From assembly GCA_018241405.1 (NCBI GenBank), contig JAFEDY010000022.1, positions 1-64,000 on the forward strand: a DNA stretch of 64,000 nt, given 5' to 3'. Made by a program: the position numbers and the translations under genes. This document shows positions 1-11,871 of the stretch, piece by piece. The DNA is from Pseudomonadota bacterium (GTDB lineage Bacteria > Pseudomonadota > Gammaproteobacteria > Burkholderiales > Burkholderiaceae_C). The stretch's first letter is position 1; the number at the start of each line of letters is the position of its first letter. The notes beneath the pieces were generated by a model. It saw only the letters and a list, made by a program, of their open reading frames with translations. It had not been told where the DNA came from and ran no database searches.

Positions 1-124
1 CATCGTCCTGCAGCTCGCGCGCCTCGTCGTAGGCGGCCAGGAAGGACAGCACCCCGCCCAGCAGCGCCACGACGAGAATGGCCAGGGTCAGACCCAGCGA
101 CAGCCGGCGTTGCACCGAGCTCAT
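1..124 (-). CDS. Sensor histidine kinase, N-terminal end only
   Basis: Only the first 41 codons are in the window; the gene runs off the left edge. The visible protein starts MSSVQRRLSLGLTLAILVV and contains one hydrophobic segment (about residues 9-30), as expected for the first membrane helix of a sensor kinase. Its ATG overlaps the stop of the response regulator in an ATGA junction, so the two are translationally coupled. The kinase assignment rests on position behind an OmpR-type regulator and on the membrane start; no catalytic domain is visible. Confidence 0.7.
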   Translation of the reverse strand, partial: MSSVQRRLSLGLTLAILVVALLGGVLSFLAAYDEARELQDD

Positions 125-786
125 ACGGGCTGCGCCACCTTCCATCCCACACCTCGCACGTTCTGTATGGCATCGCTGCCGAGCTTGCGCCGCAGCGCAT
201 GGATCAAGAATTCCACCGCATTGCTCTCCACCTCCTGGCCCCAGCCATAGATGCGGTCTTCGAGCTCGCCGCGCGACAGGATGAGCCCGGGGCGCAGCAG
301 CAGCGCGTGCAGCAGGGCAAATTCGCGCTGCGTCAGCGGCACAGGCGCGCCCCCCGCCACCGTGGCCAAGTGCGTGGCCGGGTCCAGGCTCAGGCGACCG
401 TTGCCCAGCACGGGCATGCCGCTGCCGCCCTTGCGCCGCAGCACGGCGCGCATGCGCGCCAGCAGCTCCACCATCTCGAAGGGCTTGGTCAGGTAGTCGT
501 CGGCCCCGCCGTCGAGCCCGCGCAGGCGCTCGTCCAGCGCGTCGCGCGCCGTGAGGATCAGCAGGGGCACGGCGTTGCCCGCATCGCGCAGGCGCGCCAG
601 CACCTGCATGCCGTCCATGCCGGGCAGGCCCAAGTCCAGCAGCACCAGGTCGTAGTGCTGGGCGGCCAACGCCGCCAGCGCCTGCGTGCCGCTGCGCACC
701 CAGTCGGCGGCATAGGCCGCATCCTGTAGTGCGCCTTGCAGGGCGGCGCCGAGCATGGTGTCGTCTTCCACCAGCAGCACGCGCAT
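121..786 (-). CDS. OmpR/PhoB-family two-component response regulator
   Basis: This is a 221-residue DNA-binding response regulator. The receiver domain (about 1-115) has the acidic pair EDD at 7-9, the phospho-acceptor Asp51 in LVLLDLGLPGMDG, and the conserved Lys in DDYLTKPFE. A winged-helix output domain follows (LTQREFALLHALLLRPG, then GVGWKV at the end), as in QseB/PmrA-like proteins. The start at 786 is chosen because MRVLLVEDD is the family start and GGGGAGAA lies just upstream. It is last but one in a minus-strand run that includes two COG4705 membrane proteins, which it may control together with the kinase that follows. Confidence 0.9.
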   Translation of the reverse strand: MRVLLVEDDTMLGAALQGALQDAAYAADWVRSGTQALAALAAQHYDLVLLDLGLPGMDGMQVLARLRDAGNAVPLLILTARDALDERLRGLDGGADDYLTKPFEMVELLARMRAVLRRKGGSGMPVLGNGRLSLDPATHLATVAGGAPVPLTQREFALLHALLLRPGLILSRGELEDRIYGWGQEVESNAVEFLIHALRRKLGSDAIQNVRGVGWKVAQPV

Positions 787-808
787 CGCCAGTTCTCCCC
801 TTGTGTGT

Positions 809-1600
809 TCAATGGGCCGATTGTGCGGCCCGCTGGCGCAGCAGCACGATGCAGGCGGCCATGAACAGCAGCAATGCAGCCGATGCGCCAAAGCGGCTCA
901 GCGCCAGGCCACCGTGGTTGAGCGGCTTGTCCAGAAAATCTCCCACCACGGCACCCAGCGGCCGGGTGAGCACAAAGGCCAGCCAGAACAGGGCCGTGCG
1001 CGACACCGCGATCCACAGGTAGGCGGCAGCCACCAGCACCAACAGGCCACCAAACACCAGGGCCGCACCGCGGTAGCCCAGGCCGGCGGAATCCGCCATC
1101 CAATCGCCCAGGGCCGTGCCCAGGGTTTGCGAAAACAGAATGGTGACCCAGTAAAAAACCTCCACCTGCGGTGAATTCACGCTGGCCACGGCCACCGACC
1201 CCTGGTTGTGCCGCCACAGCCAGAGCGAGCCCAGCAGCAGGATCAACAGCAGCGTGGAGCCGCCCGAGTAGCCAATTCCCAGCGAACGGTCGGCATAGTC
1301 GGCCATGGTGGTGCCCACGGTGGTGGTGGCGACGATGGTCGCCCAGTACAGCCAGGGGTGAAACGATGTGGCACGGATCTGCAGGCTGACCACCACCACG
1401 AAAATCGCCGCCAGGATGGCTGTTGAGAGCAAATACCCCAGGTGCATGGACATGGACAGCGCATCCCCCCCGGTCTCGCCCAGGGTGGTGGCGGCAATCT
1501 TGATGAGCCAGAAGCCCAGCGTGACCTCGGGTACCTTGGCCAGGACCCGTGTGAATGGCGTGGCGCCGGGGCCTTCGCGGTACGAGATGGACTCGCGCAT
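809..1600 (-). CDS. COG4705-type integral membrane protein, copy 2
   Basis: This 263-residue, very hydrophobic protein has about seven predicted membrane helices. It shares with the protein encoded at 2775-3560 the N-terminal pattern KVPEVTLGFWLIKIAATTLGETGGD and the motif TRPLGAVVGDFLDKP near the end, which mark the uncharacterised COG4705 membrane-anchored family. The biochemical role of the family is not known to me. A ribosome site (CTGGAG) precedes the ATG at 1600. The gene lies 22 bp upstream of the response regulator in the same direction and is probably co-transcribed with it. Confidence 0.75.
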   Translation of the reverse strand: MRESISYREGPGATPFTRVLAKVPEVTLGFWLIKIAATTLGETGGDALSMSMHLGYLLSTAILAAIFVVVVSLQIRATSFHPWLYWATIVATTTVGTTMADYADRSLGIGYSGGSTLLLILLLGSLWLWRHNQGSVAVASVNSPQVEVFYWVTILFSQTLGTALGDWMADSAGLGYRGAALVFGGLLVLVAAAYLWIAVSRTALFWLAFVLTRPLGAVVGDFLDKPLNHGGLALSRFGASAALLLFMAACIVLLRQRAAQSAH

Positions 1601-1665
1601 CGTGTTCTCCAGAGCAGTAACGATGCAGGGCAGTCTGCGCGGCGAAACTTAGCCCTGGCTGAGAT

Positions 1666-2229
1666 TCACCGTCGCGGGCGACGCAGGTGGCGCAGATGGC
1701 GCCAGCACCACCACAGAGCCGCCGCCACCACGACCAAAATCAAGCCATATTCATCGGCGTCCATGCGGGCCCACAGCTGCCGTGCGCCCGCCCCCAGGCC
1801 ATACCCCAGCCCGGCGATGGCGCAGGCCCAGGCCAGCGCGCCCAGTAGGTTGAGCGCGGCAAAGCGCAGCCAGGGCACGCCGCTCATGCCAATGGCCACT
1901 GGGCCGGCAATGCGCAGGCCGTAGAGAAAGCGCACCGCCAAAATCAAGCCGACATGGTGGCGCTGCAGCAACGCACGCGCCTGCGCCGCATGCGGCTGCA
2001 GACGAGGCCAGCGCTCGAGCAGCTGCGCGCCGTAGTGCCGCCCAATCAGGAAAAAGAACTGATCGCCCAAAAAACTGGCCCCGCAGGCCACGGCCACCAC
2101 GGCGGGCAGGTGCAACAGGCCGTGGGCTGCGGCAGCGGCCGCCGCCAGCAGCACCGACTCACCCTCCAAAAACGTGCCCACGCCCACGGCCCACAAGCCG
2201 TAATGCTGAACAAACGGTGCAATTTCCAT
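1666..2229 (-). CDS. DedA family membrane protein
   Basis: The product of 187 residues starts MEIAPFVQHYGLWAVGVGTFLEGESVLL, matching the DedA (SNARE-associated/VTT) family, whose members are inner-membrane proteins linked to lipid carrier recycling and envelope homeostasis. The family signature F-x-G-R (FFLIGRHYG) and the RFLYGLRIAGPVAIGMSG segment are present. The start at 2229 is chosen for the family N-terminus and the AAAGGGGCAGG ribosome site directly before it; a longer upstream reading has no such site. It is co-oriented with the COG4705 genes on both sides. Confidence 0.82.
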   Translation of the reverse strand: MEIAPFVQHYGLWAVGVGTFLEGESVLLAAAAAAAHGLLHLPAVVAVACGASFLGDQFFFLIGRHYGAQLLERWPRLQPHAAQARALLQRHHVGLILAVRFLYGLRIAGPVAIGMSGVPWLRFAALNLLGALAWACAIAGLGYGLGAGARQLWARMDADEYGLILVVVAAALWWCWRHLRHLRRPRR

Positions 2230-2325
2230 CCTGCCCCTTTCTGTTCCAGGCCTTTGCGCTGCATGCTTCGCAAGCCTATGGTGCCGTCGTCCCCCGGCAC
2301 CGGTCAACCCGGTTCCAGTAAACGC

Positions 2326-2748
2326 TCAGTGTTTCGGGTTCAGCTGGTCCATGGCCTGCAGCAGGTCGGCCAGCGCCTGCTTGCAGGTGGCAGGATTGGG
2401 CGCCGCCTCACGCAGGGCCTTGAGTGCGCGGTCTATGGCCTTGTCCAGGCGATGCCAGTCGTCGGCCGCGCGGGGCTTGAGGCCGGCCTCGGACGAGTCC
2501 CAGGCGAGTTCCAGATCCTTGATGCGTGCCGTGGCCGCGGGCAGGTCGCCCTTGTCCACCAGCGCGGCCACATCGGCCGCAATGGCGCGAAAGGCCGACA
2601 GATCACCGAGCGCGGATGCCTGCGCTGCCGCGCCCGCCGGTACCACGGCGGATGGACCGGCCTGCTGGCCGCAGCCCGTGGCAAGGGCCGCCAGGGCGAT
2701 GGTGAATGCCGTCAGCATGGCGCGGCGGGAGAGAAGGTTCTGGGTCAT
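2326..2748 (-). CDS. Small predicted lipoprotein of unknown function
   Basis: This 140-residue protein begins with a Twin-Arg-like stretch (LLSRRAML) and a signal peptide ending in the lipobox LATGC, so it should be a lipoprotein with Cys at about residue 25. The mature part is mostly alpha-helical ([26 protein letters not shown]) with no catalytic motif that I recognise. AAGGAG lies eight bases before the ATG at 2748. It follows the COG4705 gene by 26 bp, so the two are probably one transcript. Function is unknown. Confidence 0.7.
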   Translation of the reverse strand: MTQNLLSRRAMLTAFTIALAALATGCGQQAGPSAVVPAGAAAQASALGDLSAFRAIAADVAALVDKGDLPAATARIKDLELAWDSSEAGLKPRAADDWHRLDKAIDRALKALREAAPNPATCKQALADLLQAMDQLNPKH

Positions 2749-2774
2749 GGCAATGCTCCTTGTGCTTCTGGAAT

Positions 2775-3560
2775 TCATGAACGCTCGCCGGTGCGCACCT
2801 GCTCCACGGCGACCAGCAGGCTGATGACGGTCAGGAATAGCGCGCTGGTCCAAAAGGCGCCCAGCCCCATGCCGCCATAGCTGCGGGCCTGCGTCAGCAG
2901 GTCGCCCAAGGCAGCGCCGAACGGGCGGGTCAGGATGTAGGCGATCCAGAACGTAGTGACTGCATTGCCGCCCAGGCGCCAGACGCCGTAGGTGATGGCG
3001 ATCAGCGTGCCGAAGGCCAGCGCGCCGCGGGTGAAGCCCAGGTGCAGCGCCTCGGTGGCCAGGTCGCCCGTGGCAGTGCCCAGGGCAAAGGTGCACAGGA
3101 TGGCGGCCCAGTAGAACAGCTCGCGCCGGCGCGTCACGATGTCGTGGATGGACAGGGTGCGCTCCACCTGCCACCAGATGGCGAAGATGGCGGCGAGCAG
3201 CACGGCGAACACGCCCGAGCTCAGGTACAGGCTGACGCCCAGGCCGTCGGTGAAGAAGTCGGTGATCTGCGTGCCCACCACGCTGACCAGCACCACGGTG
3301 AGCCAATAGATCCAGGGCGTGTAGCGGCGCGTGCGCAGCTGCAGCACCAGGGCCACGGCCAGCAGGCTGGCCATGAGGGTGCGCGTTGTGCCCTGCCCTA
3401 GGCCGGCGTTGACGGCCAGGAAGTCGGCGCCGGTCTCGCCCACGGTGGTGGACATGATCTTGATGATCCAGAACGCCAGGGTGACCTGCGGCACCTTGAT
3501 GAGCCAGTCCACCGGCTCGCGCGGGCTGGTGCTGAAGATGGGCGTGGTGAGGGCCTGCAT
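2775..3560 (-). CDS. COG4705-type integral membrane protein, copy 1
   Basis: The product has 261 residues, about seven hydrophobic segments and the same landmarks as the copy encoded at 809-1600 ([27 protein letters not shown] near residue 20 and [14 protein letters not shown] near 220). The two are clear paralogues of the uncharacterised COG4705 family. GGAGGCA precedes the ATG. It is the first gene after the strong hairpin at 3679-3717 and so probably heads the transcript that ends with the two-component system. Substrate or role cannot be read from the sequence. Confidence 0.78.
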   Translation of the reverse strand: MQALTTPIFSTSPREPVDWLIKVPQVTLAFWIIKIMSTTVGETGADFLAVNAGLGQGTTRTLMASLLAVALVLQLRTRRYTPWIYWLTVVLVSVVGTQITDFFTDGLGVSLYLSSGVFAVLLAAIFAIWWQVERTLSIHDIVTRRRELFYWAAILCTFALGTATGDLATEALHLGFTRGALAFGTLIAITYGVWRLGGNAVTTFWIAYILTRPFGAALGDLLTQARSYGGMGLGAFWTSALFLTVISLLVAVEQVRTGERS

Positions 3561-3678
3561 GGCGTGCCTCCATCGTTGGTGGTTGCGATGGCTGCACTGT
3601 GGATGTGCCGACTTAGGGCAGGCATAGCGTCCTGGCAGATTTCAAGGCTGCGCTGGCTTGACACTGCCCCCCACAACG

Positions 3679-3717
3679 CGCCATGGCCCGCGCCGGGTGC
3701 AGGCGCGGGCCATGGCG
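3679..3717 (-). terminator. Perfect 16-bp inverted repeat between two cluster genes
   Basis: CGCCATGGCCCGCGCC (3679-3694) and its exact complement (3702-3717) are separated by a 7-base loop. It lies 41 bp downstream of the PepSY gene and about 120 bp upstream of the COG4705 gene on the minus strand. There is no T-tract after it, so it is a transcript-end or mRNA-stabilising hairpin rather than a textbook terminator. Confidence 0.55.
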
Positions 3718-3758
3718 GTGAAGGCGGGCACGCAGCAGTGGTGCGTGGCCACTGGGGT

Positions 3759-4097
3759 TCAGTCGTCCTTGTCGTGGCGATCGGATTTGTCCGCCTTGTC
3801 CAGTGCGACCGTGAGCACCGTGCCCTTTTGCGGATCGACGCGCACGTCCCAGACCTGCTGGCCTTGCACGACTTCAACCTCGTAGTACGCGCCCTTGCGG
3901 CTGTGTTCGTATTCGGCGCGGGTGGCTTTGCCATTGGCGTGCTGCTCGGCCGCGGCAATGGCCTGGGTCAATGACACCGGGGCAGCGGCCGCGGCCAGCG
4001 CGTCGTTGCCCTCGGCCGATGCGGCCGCGTAGGCCAGCGCGCCGCTGGTGGCCAGCACGGCGGCCAGGGCGGCAAGGGATGTGGTGTGGATGGTCAT
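3759..4097 (-). CDS. Secreted PepSY-domain protein
   Basis: This 112-residue protein has an N-terminal signal peptide (MTIHTTSLAALAAVLATSGALAYA) followed by one PepSY domain: SLTQAIAAAEQHANGKATRAEYEHSRKG then YYEVEVVQGQQVWDVRVDPQKGTVL. PepSY proteins are periplasmic and are thought to inhibit or modulate proteases or bind metals; they often accompany envelope-stress two-component systems. The C-terminus is highly charged (DKADKSDRHDKDD). Its ribosome site is inside an inverted repeat (4101-4141), which may control its translation. It is probably a separate transcript from the cluster downstream. Confidence 0.82.
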   Translation of the reverse strand: MTIHTTSLAALAAVLATSGALAYAAASAEGNDALAAAAAPVSLTQAIAAAEQHANGKATRAEYEHSRKGAYYEVEVVQGQQVWDVRVDPQKGTVLTVALDKADKSDRHDKDD

Positions 4098-4100
4098 GGC

Positions 4101-4141
4101 GTCTCTCCAAAAATCCGCAGGAATTTGCGTACTGGAGAGAC
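4101..4141 (-). promoter_or_regulatory. Inverted repeat covering the ribosome site of the PepSY gene
   Basis: GTCTCTCCA (4101-4109) and TGGAGAGAC (4133-4141) are perfect complements. In the minus-strand leader the first contains the GGAGAGA ribosome site, three bases from the ATG. The 23-base loop contains a second short stem (CGCA/TGCG). Folded, the leader would hide the ribosome site. Confidence 0.45.
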
Positions 4142-4170
4142 TAAGGCCGCCACATTAGCGCTGACTGAGC

Positions 4171-5691
4171 TCACACCAGCCCAGCCTGGTAGGCGGCAAA
4201 CCCGCACAGGGCCAGCGCAGCGAGCAGCATCGCGCCCAAAATCCACAGAGAACCCGTCTCGACATAGGCCTGTCCAGGCTCCTGGGGGTTGTAGCGCACC
4301 TGCACCGCCTTGCCCTGCGGATAGCGCGCCGCCCTGGCCTCCGCCGTGCGTTGGTCGTAGCGGCCTTCGGGGGTCAGGCCCAGTTGCCGCCCGGTGTAGT
4401 GCTGGCCGCCCACCTCGTAGCGGTACTCCACCCGCGCCTGGTACACGGTCGAGCGGCTGTTGCCGACATGTTCGATGTCGCTGCGCACTCCGCTGAAGCT
4501 GACGGTGCCTGCGGTCGCGGGCCAGCGCGCCGCGCGCTGGCGCCGTACCCAGCCAGCCAACACGATGAGCAGTGTGAGCAGGCCCATGGCGCCGGCCAGC
4601 GCCGCCAGCCGCGGTTCGCGCGCCTGCGCCAGCCACGCGGGGTGCCCCTGCAGCCACTGCCCACCGCTGCGCCACAGGGCTGCGAATATCCAGGCCAGGC
4701 CCCAGACTCCCAACAGCAGCCACAGCGCATCGCCCAGCCCGCGGGTGGGCGAATCGAGTTCCAGCACGGTCTGCTGCGGGTCTTGCGGGTTGACGTAGAC
4801 CGTCACCACGCGGCCCACGGGGTAGCGCAGCAGGGTATTGGTAGTGTCGAGCCCACCACCTTGCGGCCCAAGGGCGATACGACTGCCATGGCGCTTGCGG
4901 CCCTGCCATTCGAAGCGGTAGCGCAATTGCGCGCGCAGGTCGTACTGAAAGTTGGCGATGCCCTCGTCCGCCGCCGTGGCGGCCTGGGCCTGCTCGATCT
5001 GCCCCGGGACCGCTTGCCACCGCGCCATCCGCCGCAGCTGCCAGCCGCGCCCCAGCAGCCCCAGCACGCACACCAGCGTCACGGCCAGGGCCACCACGCC
5101 GATGGCGAGCCCCGCACCGGCGTCCCAGGGCCAGGGCAGCACCTGGGCGCGGGCGTGCAGCCCCACCCACAGCCGCCACACGCCCCAGCCGAACAGGGCG
5201 AGCAAAGCCAGGGTAGCGGCCAGCGTGAGCGGGCTCATCGCACCGGGGGCTTGCGCCAGCGCGCGGCCTTCTTTGGCGGCGCGCAGTTCCTCGCCAGCGG
5301 CGGCGATCCAGTCGGTCACGTCCTGCCCGCCAGGGACGTCTGCCGCCTGCGTCGCGCCAGGCGCCAGGCCCGGTGCCTCGCCCGCCATCGGTTGCGCTGC
5401 GCCGCGCCAGGCGATGGCCTCGCGCCAGATGCTGCCGCCGTCCAGATAGTCCAGCAGCGCCGCCAGCGCTTCGTCGGCGCGCAACACGCTCAGGCCATCG
5501 CCGAAGGTGCCCTGCGCCTGAGCGGTCAGGCGGAAATGCTCGCCCGGCCGGGCAAAGGCCTGGAGAAAACTGCCGTCCGCGTCCTCCAGCGTGATGGAGC
5601 ATTCGCCGGACGCGGAGCGCTGCGCCACGGCATCGCGCAGGGCCTGCGCCTGCGCCCGGGGCTGCACCTGGCCGTTGATATCGAGTTGCAT
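4171..5691 (-). CDS. DUF3592-type membrane protein with two repeats of the domain
   Basis: This 506-residue protein has a soluble N-terminal half (about 1-170) and then two copies of a unit made of paired membrane helices followed by a beta-rich domain. The units end in near-identical text: GRVVTVYVNPQDPQQTVLE and GKAVQVRYNPQEPGQAYVE, the signature of DUF3592. The first unit lies at roughly 170-320, the second at 335-480, and a last helix closes the protein. The start MQLDINGQ at 5691 is preferred because text upstream of it is low-complexity and Arg/Ser-rich. Function is unknown. It stands alone on the minus strand. Confidence 0.7.
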   Translation of the reverse strand: MQLDINGQVQPRAQAQALRDAVAQRSASGECSITLEDADGSFLQAFARPGEHFRLTAQAQGTFGDGLSVLRADEALAALLDYLDGGSIWREAIAWRGAAQPMAGEAPGLAPGATQAADVPGGQDVTDWIAAAGEELRAAKEGRALAQAPGAMSPLTLAATLALLALFGWGVWRLWVGLHARAQVLPWPWDAGAGLAIGVVALAVTLVCVLGLLGRGWQLRRMARWQAVPGQIEQAQAATAADEGIANFQYDLRAQLRYRFEWQGRKRHGSRIALGPQGGGLDTTNTLLRYPVGRVVTVYVNPQDPQQTVLELDSPTRGLGDALWLLLGVWGLAWIFAALWRSGGQWLQGHPAWLAQAREPRLAALAGAMGLLTLLIVLAGWVRRQRAARWPATAGTVSFSGVRSDIEHVGNSRSTVYQARVEYRYEVGGQHYTGRQLGLTPEGRYDQRTAEARAARYPQGKAVQVRYNPQEPGQAYVETGSLWILGAMLLAALALCGFAAYQAGLV

Positions 5692-5770
5692 CGCCCTGCC
5701 CTCCGGCCCAACCGCAGAGCGGGCCAGAAAGTATCTTGCGCCTGTGCTCAGGCGCTGACAAGACGGGTGC

Positions 5771-6361
5771 TCAGGCCTGGAACTGGTCGGGGTTCTTGCC
5801 CCTGATGGGCGCGTAGAAGGCCTTGATGCGCTCCATGTCGGCCTGCACGTCGCCGGTGGGCATGAACAGCGGCCCCAGGCCGCCCACCTTGCGCTCGTAA
5901 TCGACAAAGGCCAGCACGATGGGCACGCCCGCCTCCTGGGCGATGAAGTAAAAGCCCGTCTTCCAATGCCGCGTCTTGCCGCGCGTGCCCTCGGGCGGCA
6001 CGATCAGCTGCATGGGGCCACTCGCCTCGCGCATGGCCTGGGCGGAGCTGGCGACCAGGTTGTTGGCCTGGCTGCGATTGACCGGGATGCCGCCCAGCCA
6101 GCGCATGAGCGCGCCAAACGGAAAGTGGAAGATGCTGTGCTTGCCCACCCAGTACACGCGCAGGCGCAGAGCGAAGGCCAGCATCAGCGTGTAGGGCAGA
6201 TCCCAGTTGCTGGTGTGCGGGGCAGCGATCAGCACGCTTTTGGCGGCCTCGGGCGGCAGGCGGCCCTCCACCTTCCAGCCGCCCAGGCGCAGCAGCGCCA
6301 GCGACAGGCCGCGCAGCAAGGTGTTGACGATGGGGGTATCGAAGATGGTGCGGTGGAGCAT
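5771..6361 (-). CDS. 1-acyl-glycerol-3-phosphate acyltransferase-like protein
   Basis: This 196-residue protein has the PlsC-type acyltransferase blocks: HTSNWD (catalytic HX4D, about residues 49-54), GGIPVNRS, and VPPEGTRGKTRHWKTGFY, followed by IVLAFVDYERK. These proteins move an acyl chain onto lysophosphatidic acid or related lipids at the inner membrane. The start at 6361 (MLHRTIFDTP) is chosen because the preceding in-frame text is not conserved-looking. Which acyl acceptor is used cannot be told. It is 80 bp after the VOC gene in the same direction. Confidence 0.82.
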   Translation of the reverse strand: MLHRTIFDTPIVNTLLRGLSLALLRLGGWKVEGRLPPEAAKSVLIAAPHTSNWDLPYTLMLAFALRLRVYWVGKHSIFHFPFGALMRWLGGIPVNRSQANNLVASSAQAMREASGPMQLIVPPEGTRGKTRHWKTGFYFIAQEAGVPIVLAFVDYERKVGGLGPLFMPTGDVQADMERIKAFYAPIRGKNPDQFQA

Positions 6362-6441
6362 AAAAAACCCGATGCGATGGCATCGGGCGGGTGAGCGTGT
6401 AGGGGCCTGCCAGACTTGCGCTGTAGCGCGGGTTCGGTCAA

Positions 6442-6906
6442 TCAACCCAGCGCCGCGATGACCTCGGGCGGCGCCTGCACCAGCTCAATCAGCACGCCTT
6501 CGCCGGCGATCGGGAACTCGTCGCTGGCCTTGGGGTGCATGAAGGTGATGTCATAGCCGGCCGCGCCCTTGCGGATGCCGCCTGGCGCAAAGCGCACGCC
6601 CTGCGCCGTGAGCCATTCGACGGCGCGGGGCAGGTCGTCGATCCACAGGCCGATGTGGTTGAGCGGCGTGGTGTGCACGGCCGGCTTTTTGTCGATATCG
6701 AGCGGCTGCATGATGTCCACTTCGACCTTGTAGGGGCCCTGCCCCATGGCGAGGATGTCCTCGTCCACATTCTCGCGCTCGCTCTGGAAGGTGCCGGTCT
6801 GCGCGAGGCCCAGCATGTCCACCCAGAGCTTTTTCATGCGGCTCTTGTCGGTGCCGCCAATGGCGACCTGCTGGATGCCGAGAACCTTGAAGGGGCGTTC
6901 GCTCAT
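6442..6906 (-). CDS. VOC-superfamily protein, candidate methylmalonyl-CoA epimerase
   Basis: The 154-residue product has two VOC modules: [23 protein letters not shown] and [18 protein letters not shown]. Metal ligands expected for methylmalonyl-CoA epimerases are partly visible (an acidic residue in KVEVDIM, His84 in LNHIG, Glu141 in VLIELVQ), but the first ligand, normally His, is Gln13. It lies just after pccA in the same direction, in a block that otherwise has every step from propionyl-CoA to succinyl-CoA except the epimerase. That context supports the epimerase role; the Gln13 change weakens it, and a glyoxalase-like role remains possible. Confidence 0.6.
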   Translation of the reverse strand: MSERPFKVLGIQQVAIGGTDKSRMKKLWVDMLGLAQTGTFQSERENVDEDILAMGQGPYKVEVDIMQPLDIDKKPAVHTTPLNHIGLWIDDLPRAVEWLTAQGVRFAPGGIRKGAAGYDITFMHPKASDEFPIAGEGVLIELVQAPPEVIAALG

Positions 6907-6920
6907 TCGATTACTCCTGT

Positions 6921-6965
6921 ATTCATAGCTGCCAGCGCTTAGCCATCAAGCGCTGGCGCCTGGTT

Positions 6966-6974
<9 letters not shown>
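6921..6974. repeat. Family repeat copy A
   Basis: CATAGCTGCCAGCGCTT, then an AAGCGCTGG arm, then TTTCATTCAAA. It lies between the VOC gene and pccA and contains the pccA stop codon. It belongs to the dispersed palindromic family seen at least eleven times in this window. Confidence 0.75.
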
Positions 6975-9026
<2,052 letters not shown>

Positions 9027-9028
9027 TT

Positions 9029-9256
9029 TCACAACCCGTTTTCCTGAATGATCTTCTTCAACGACGCAAGTGCCTCTGGCGTTAAGCGAATGCTTTGGCT
9101 TTTCTTCCCTGGAATCGCTCGCGACGATGAGCCATATGTGTCTAGCTGAAGTTGCTTTTGACCATCAACGTGAACGATCGTGTAGGTGCAATCGACAGTC
9201 GTGTGTCTGGCGACGGATTGCAACGGCTGATGCGTGATGTAAGTAATTAACGCCAT
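9029..9256 (-). CDS. Small conserved-looking protein of unknown function
   Basis: This 75-residue protein (MALITYITHQPLQSVARHTT, ending SLKKIIQENGL) lies between pccB and pccA, overlapping the pccA start region by a few bases. It has a beta-rich middle (YTIVHVDGQKQLQLDTYG) and a charged C-terminal helix. Its DNA is visibly more AT-rich than the carboxylase genes on either side, which suggests a later insertion into the operon. I do not recognise a named family, and no role in propionate use can be inferred from position alone. Confidence 0.6.
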   Translation of the reverse strand: MALITYITHQPLQSVARHTTVDCTYTIVHVDGQKQLQLDTYGSSSRAIPGKKSQSIRLTPEALASLKKIIQENGL

Positions 9257-9268
9257 GCTGCCACCTCA

Positions 9269-10801
<1,533 letters not shown>

Positions 10802-10835
10802 GAGATCTATCCCTTCGTTGGTATCTGATTAACTA

Positions 10836-10875
10836 TGATTTTAATAGCTGTTAGCGCTTATTCAGATTGCGCTGC
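10836..10875. repeat. Family repeat copy B
   Basis: TTAATAGCTGTTAGCGCTTA with a partly decayed right arm (TTGCGCTGCAAG). It lies between pccB and meaB and overlaps the last codons and stop codon of meaB. Confidence 0.65.
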
Positions 10876-11865
10876 AAGCAGATTTCTTGCTGCTGTACTG
10901 GCGGCGATGCGACCGGCCGTCACATCGCTTTGCAGTTGCGGCAGCAGCGCGCGCACCCGTGGATGGCCCCGAAACGCCTGCTTGAGGCCGAAGTCGATGC
11001 GCTCCCACATCCAGGCCAGGGCCTGTATTTCTCGCCGCGCGGCCAGGCGGCCATTGGCGGTCTGCTGCTGGCGGTACTCACACACCGCGGCCCAGAAGCC
11101 TTCCATGCCCTGCTGCTGCAGCGCGCTGGCCTGAATGACCCTGGGGCGCCACTGCGCGCTGTCATGCGGGTCATGCTCGGGGTTGCCATGAAAGCCCAAC
11201 AGGCGCAGGCTGGACGTGATCTGCGCCTGGGCGCGGGTGGCGGCGCGGGGGTCGATGTCGGCCTTGTTGATGACCACCAGATCGGCCAGCTCCATCACGC
11301 CCTTTTTGATGGCCTGCAGGTCGTCGCCGGCGTTGGGCAGTTGCAGCACGCAGAACATGTCGGTCATGCCATGCACCGCCGTCTCACTTTGGCCCACACC
11401 CACGGTCTCGACGATGACCACGTCGTAGCCTGCGGCCTCGCACACCAGCATGGCCTCGCGCGTTTTCTCGGCCACACCGCCCAGCGTGCCGCCGCTGGGG
11501 CTGGGGCGGATGTAGGCGGCCTCCTGCTGGCACAGCTGCTCCATGCGCGTCTTGTCGCCCAGGATGGAGCCGCCCGTGACGCTGGACGACGGATCAATCG
11601 CCAGCACCGCCACCTTGAGTCCCTGGCGGATCAGGTACAGGCCCAGCGCCTCGATAAAGGTGGATTTGCCCACGCCGGGCACGCCGCTTATCCCTAAGCG
11701 CAGCGCTTTGCCGGTGTGCGGCAACAGCGCGGTGAGCAGCTCGTCGGCCTGGGCGCGGTGGTCGGGCCGGGTCGATTCGAGCAGCGTGATGGCCTTGGCC
11801 ATGGCGCGGCGGCGCACCAGGGGCGCACCGCTGATGATGGCGTCGAGCAGGGTGGAAGGTGTCAT
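10858..11865 (-). CDS. meaB: Methylmalonyl-CoA mutase-associated GTPase MeaB
   Basis: This 335-residue G3E GTPase is the chaperone that loads and protects adenosylcobalamin in methylmalonyl-CoA mutase. It shows the P-loop GVPGVGKS (61-68), the switch segment [29 protein letters not shown], and the base-recognition motif NKAD. It is often labelled ArgK/LAO transport ATPase in older annotation, but its place beside the mutase settles the role. A VapBC-type pair separates it from the mutase gene, which is unusual. The last residues are encoded by the family repeat at 10836-10875. Confidence 0.92.
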   Translation of the reverse strand: MTPSTLLDAIISGAPLVRRRAMAKAITLLESTRPDHRAQADELLTALLPHTGKALRLGISGVPGVGKSTFIEALGLYLIRQGLKVAVLAIDPSSSVTGGSILGDKTRMEQLCQQEAAYIRPSPSGGTLGGVAEKTREAMLVCEAAGYDVVIVETVGVGQSETAVHGMTDMFCVLQLPNAGDDLQAIKKGVMELADLVVINKADIDPRAATRAQAQITSSLRLLGFHGNPEHDPHDSAQWRPRVIQASALQQQGMEGFWAAVCEYRQQQTANGRLAARREIQALAWMWERIDFGLKQAFRGHPRVRALLPQLQSDVTAGRIAASTAARNLLAAQSE

Positions 11866-11871
11866 GCCGGT

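Noticed and set aside
2326..3597. Long minus-strand frame of 423 codons covering the lipoprotein and the COG4705 gene
   Set aside because: Its first two thirds are a shadow of the COG4705 gene in another frame; only the last 140 codons have a signal peptide and ribosome site.
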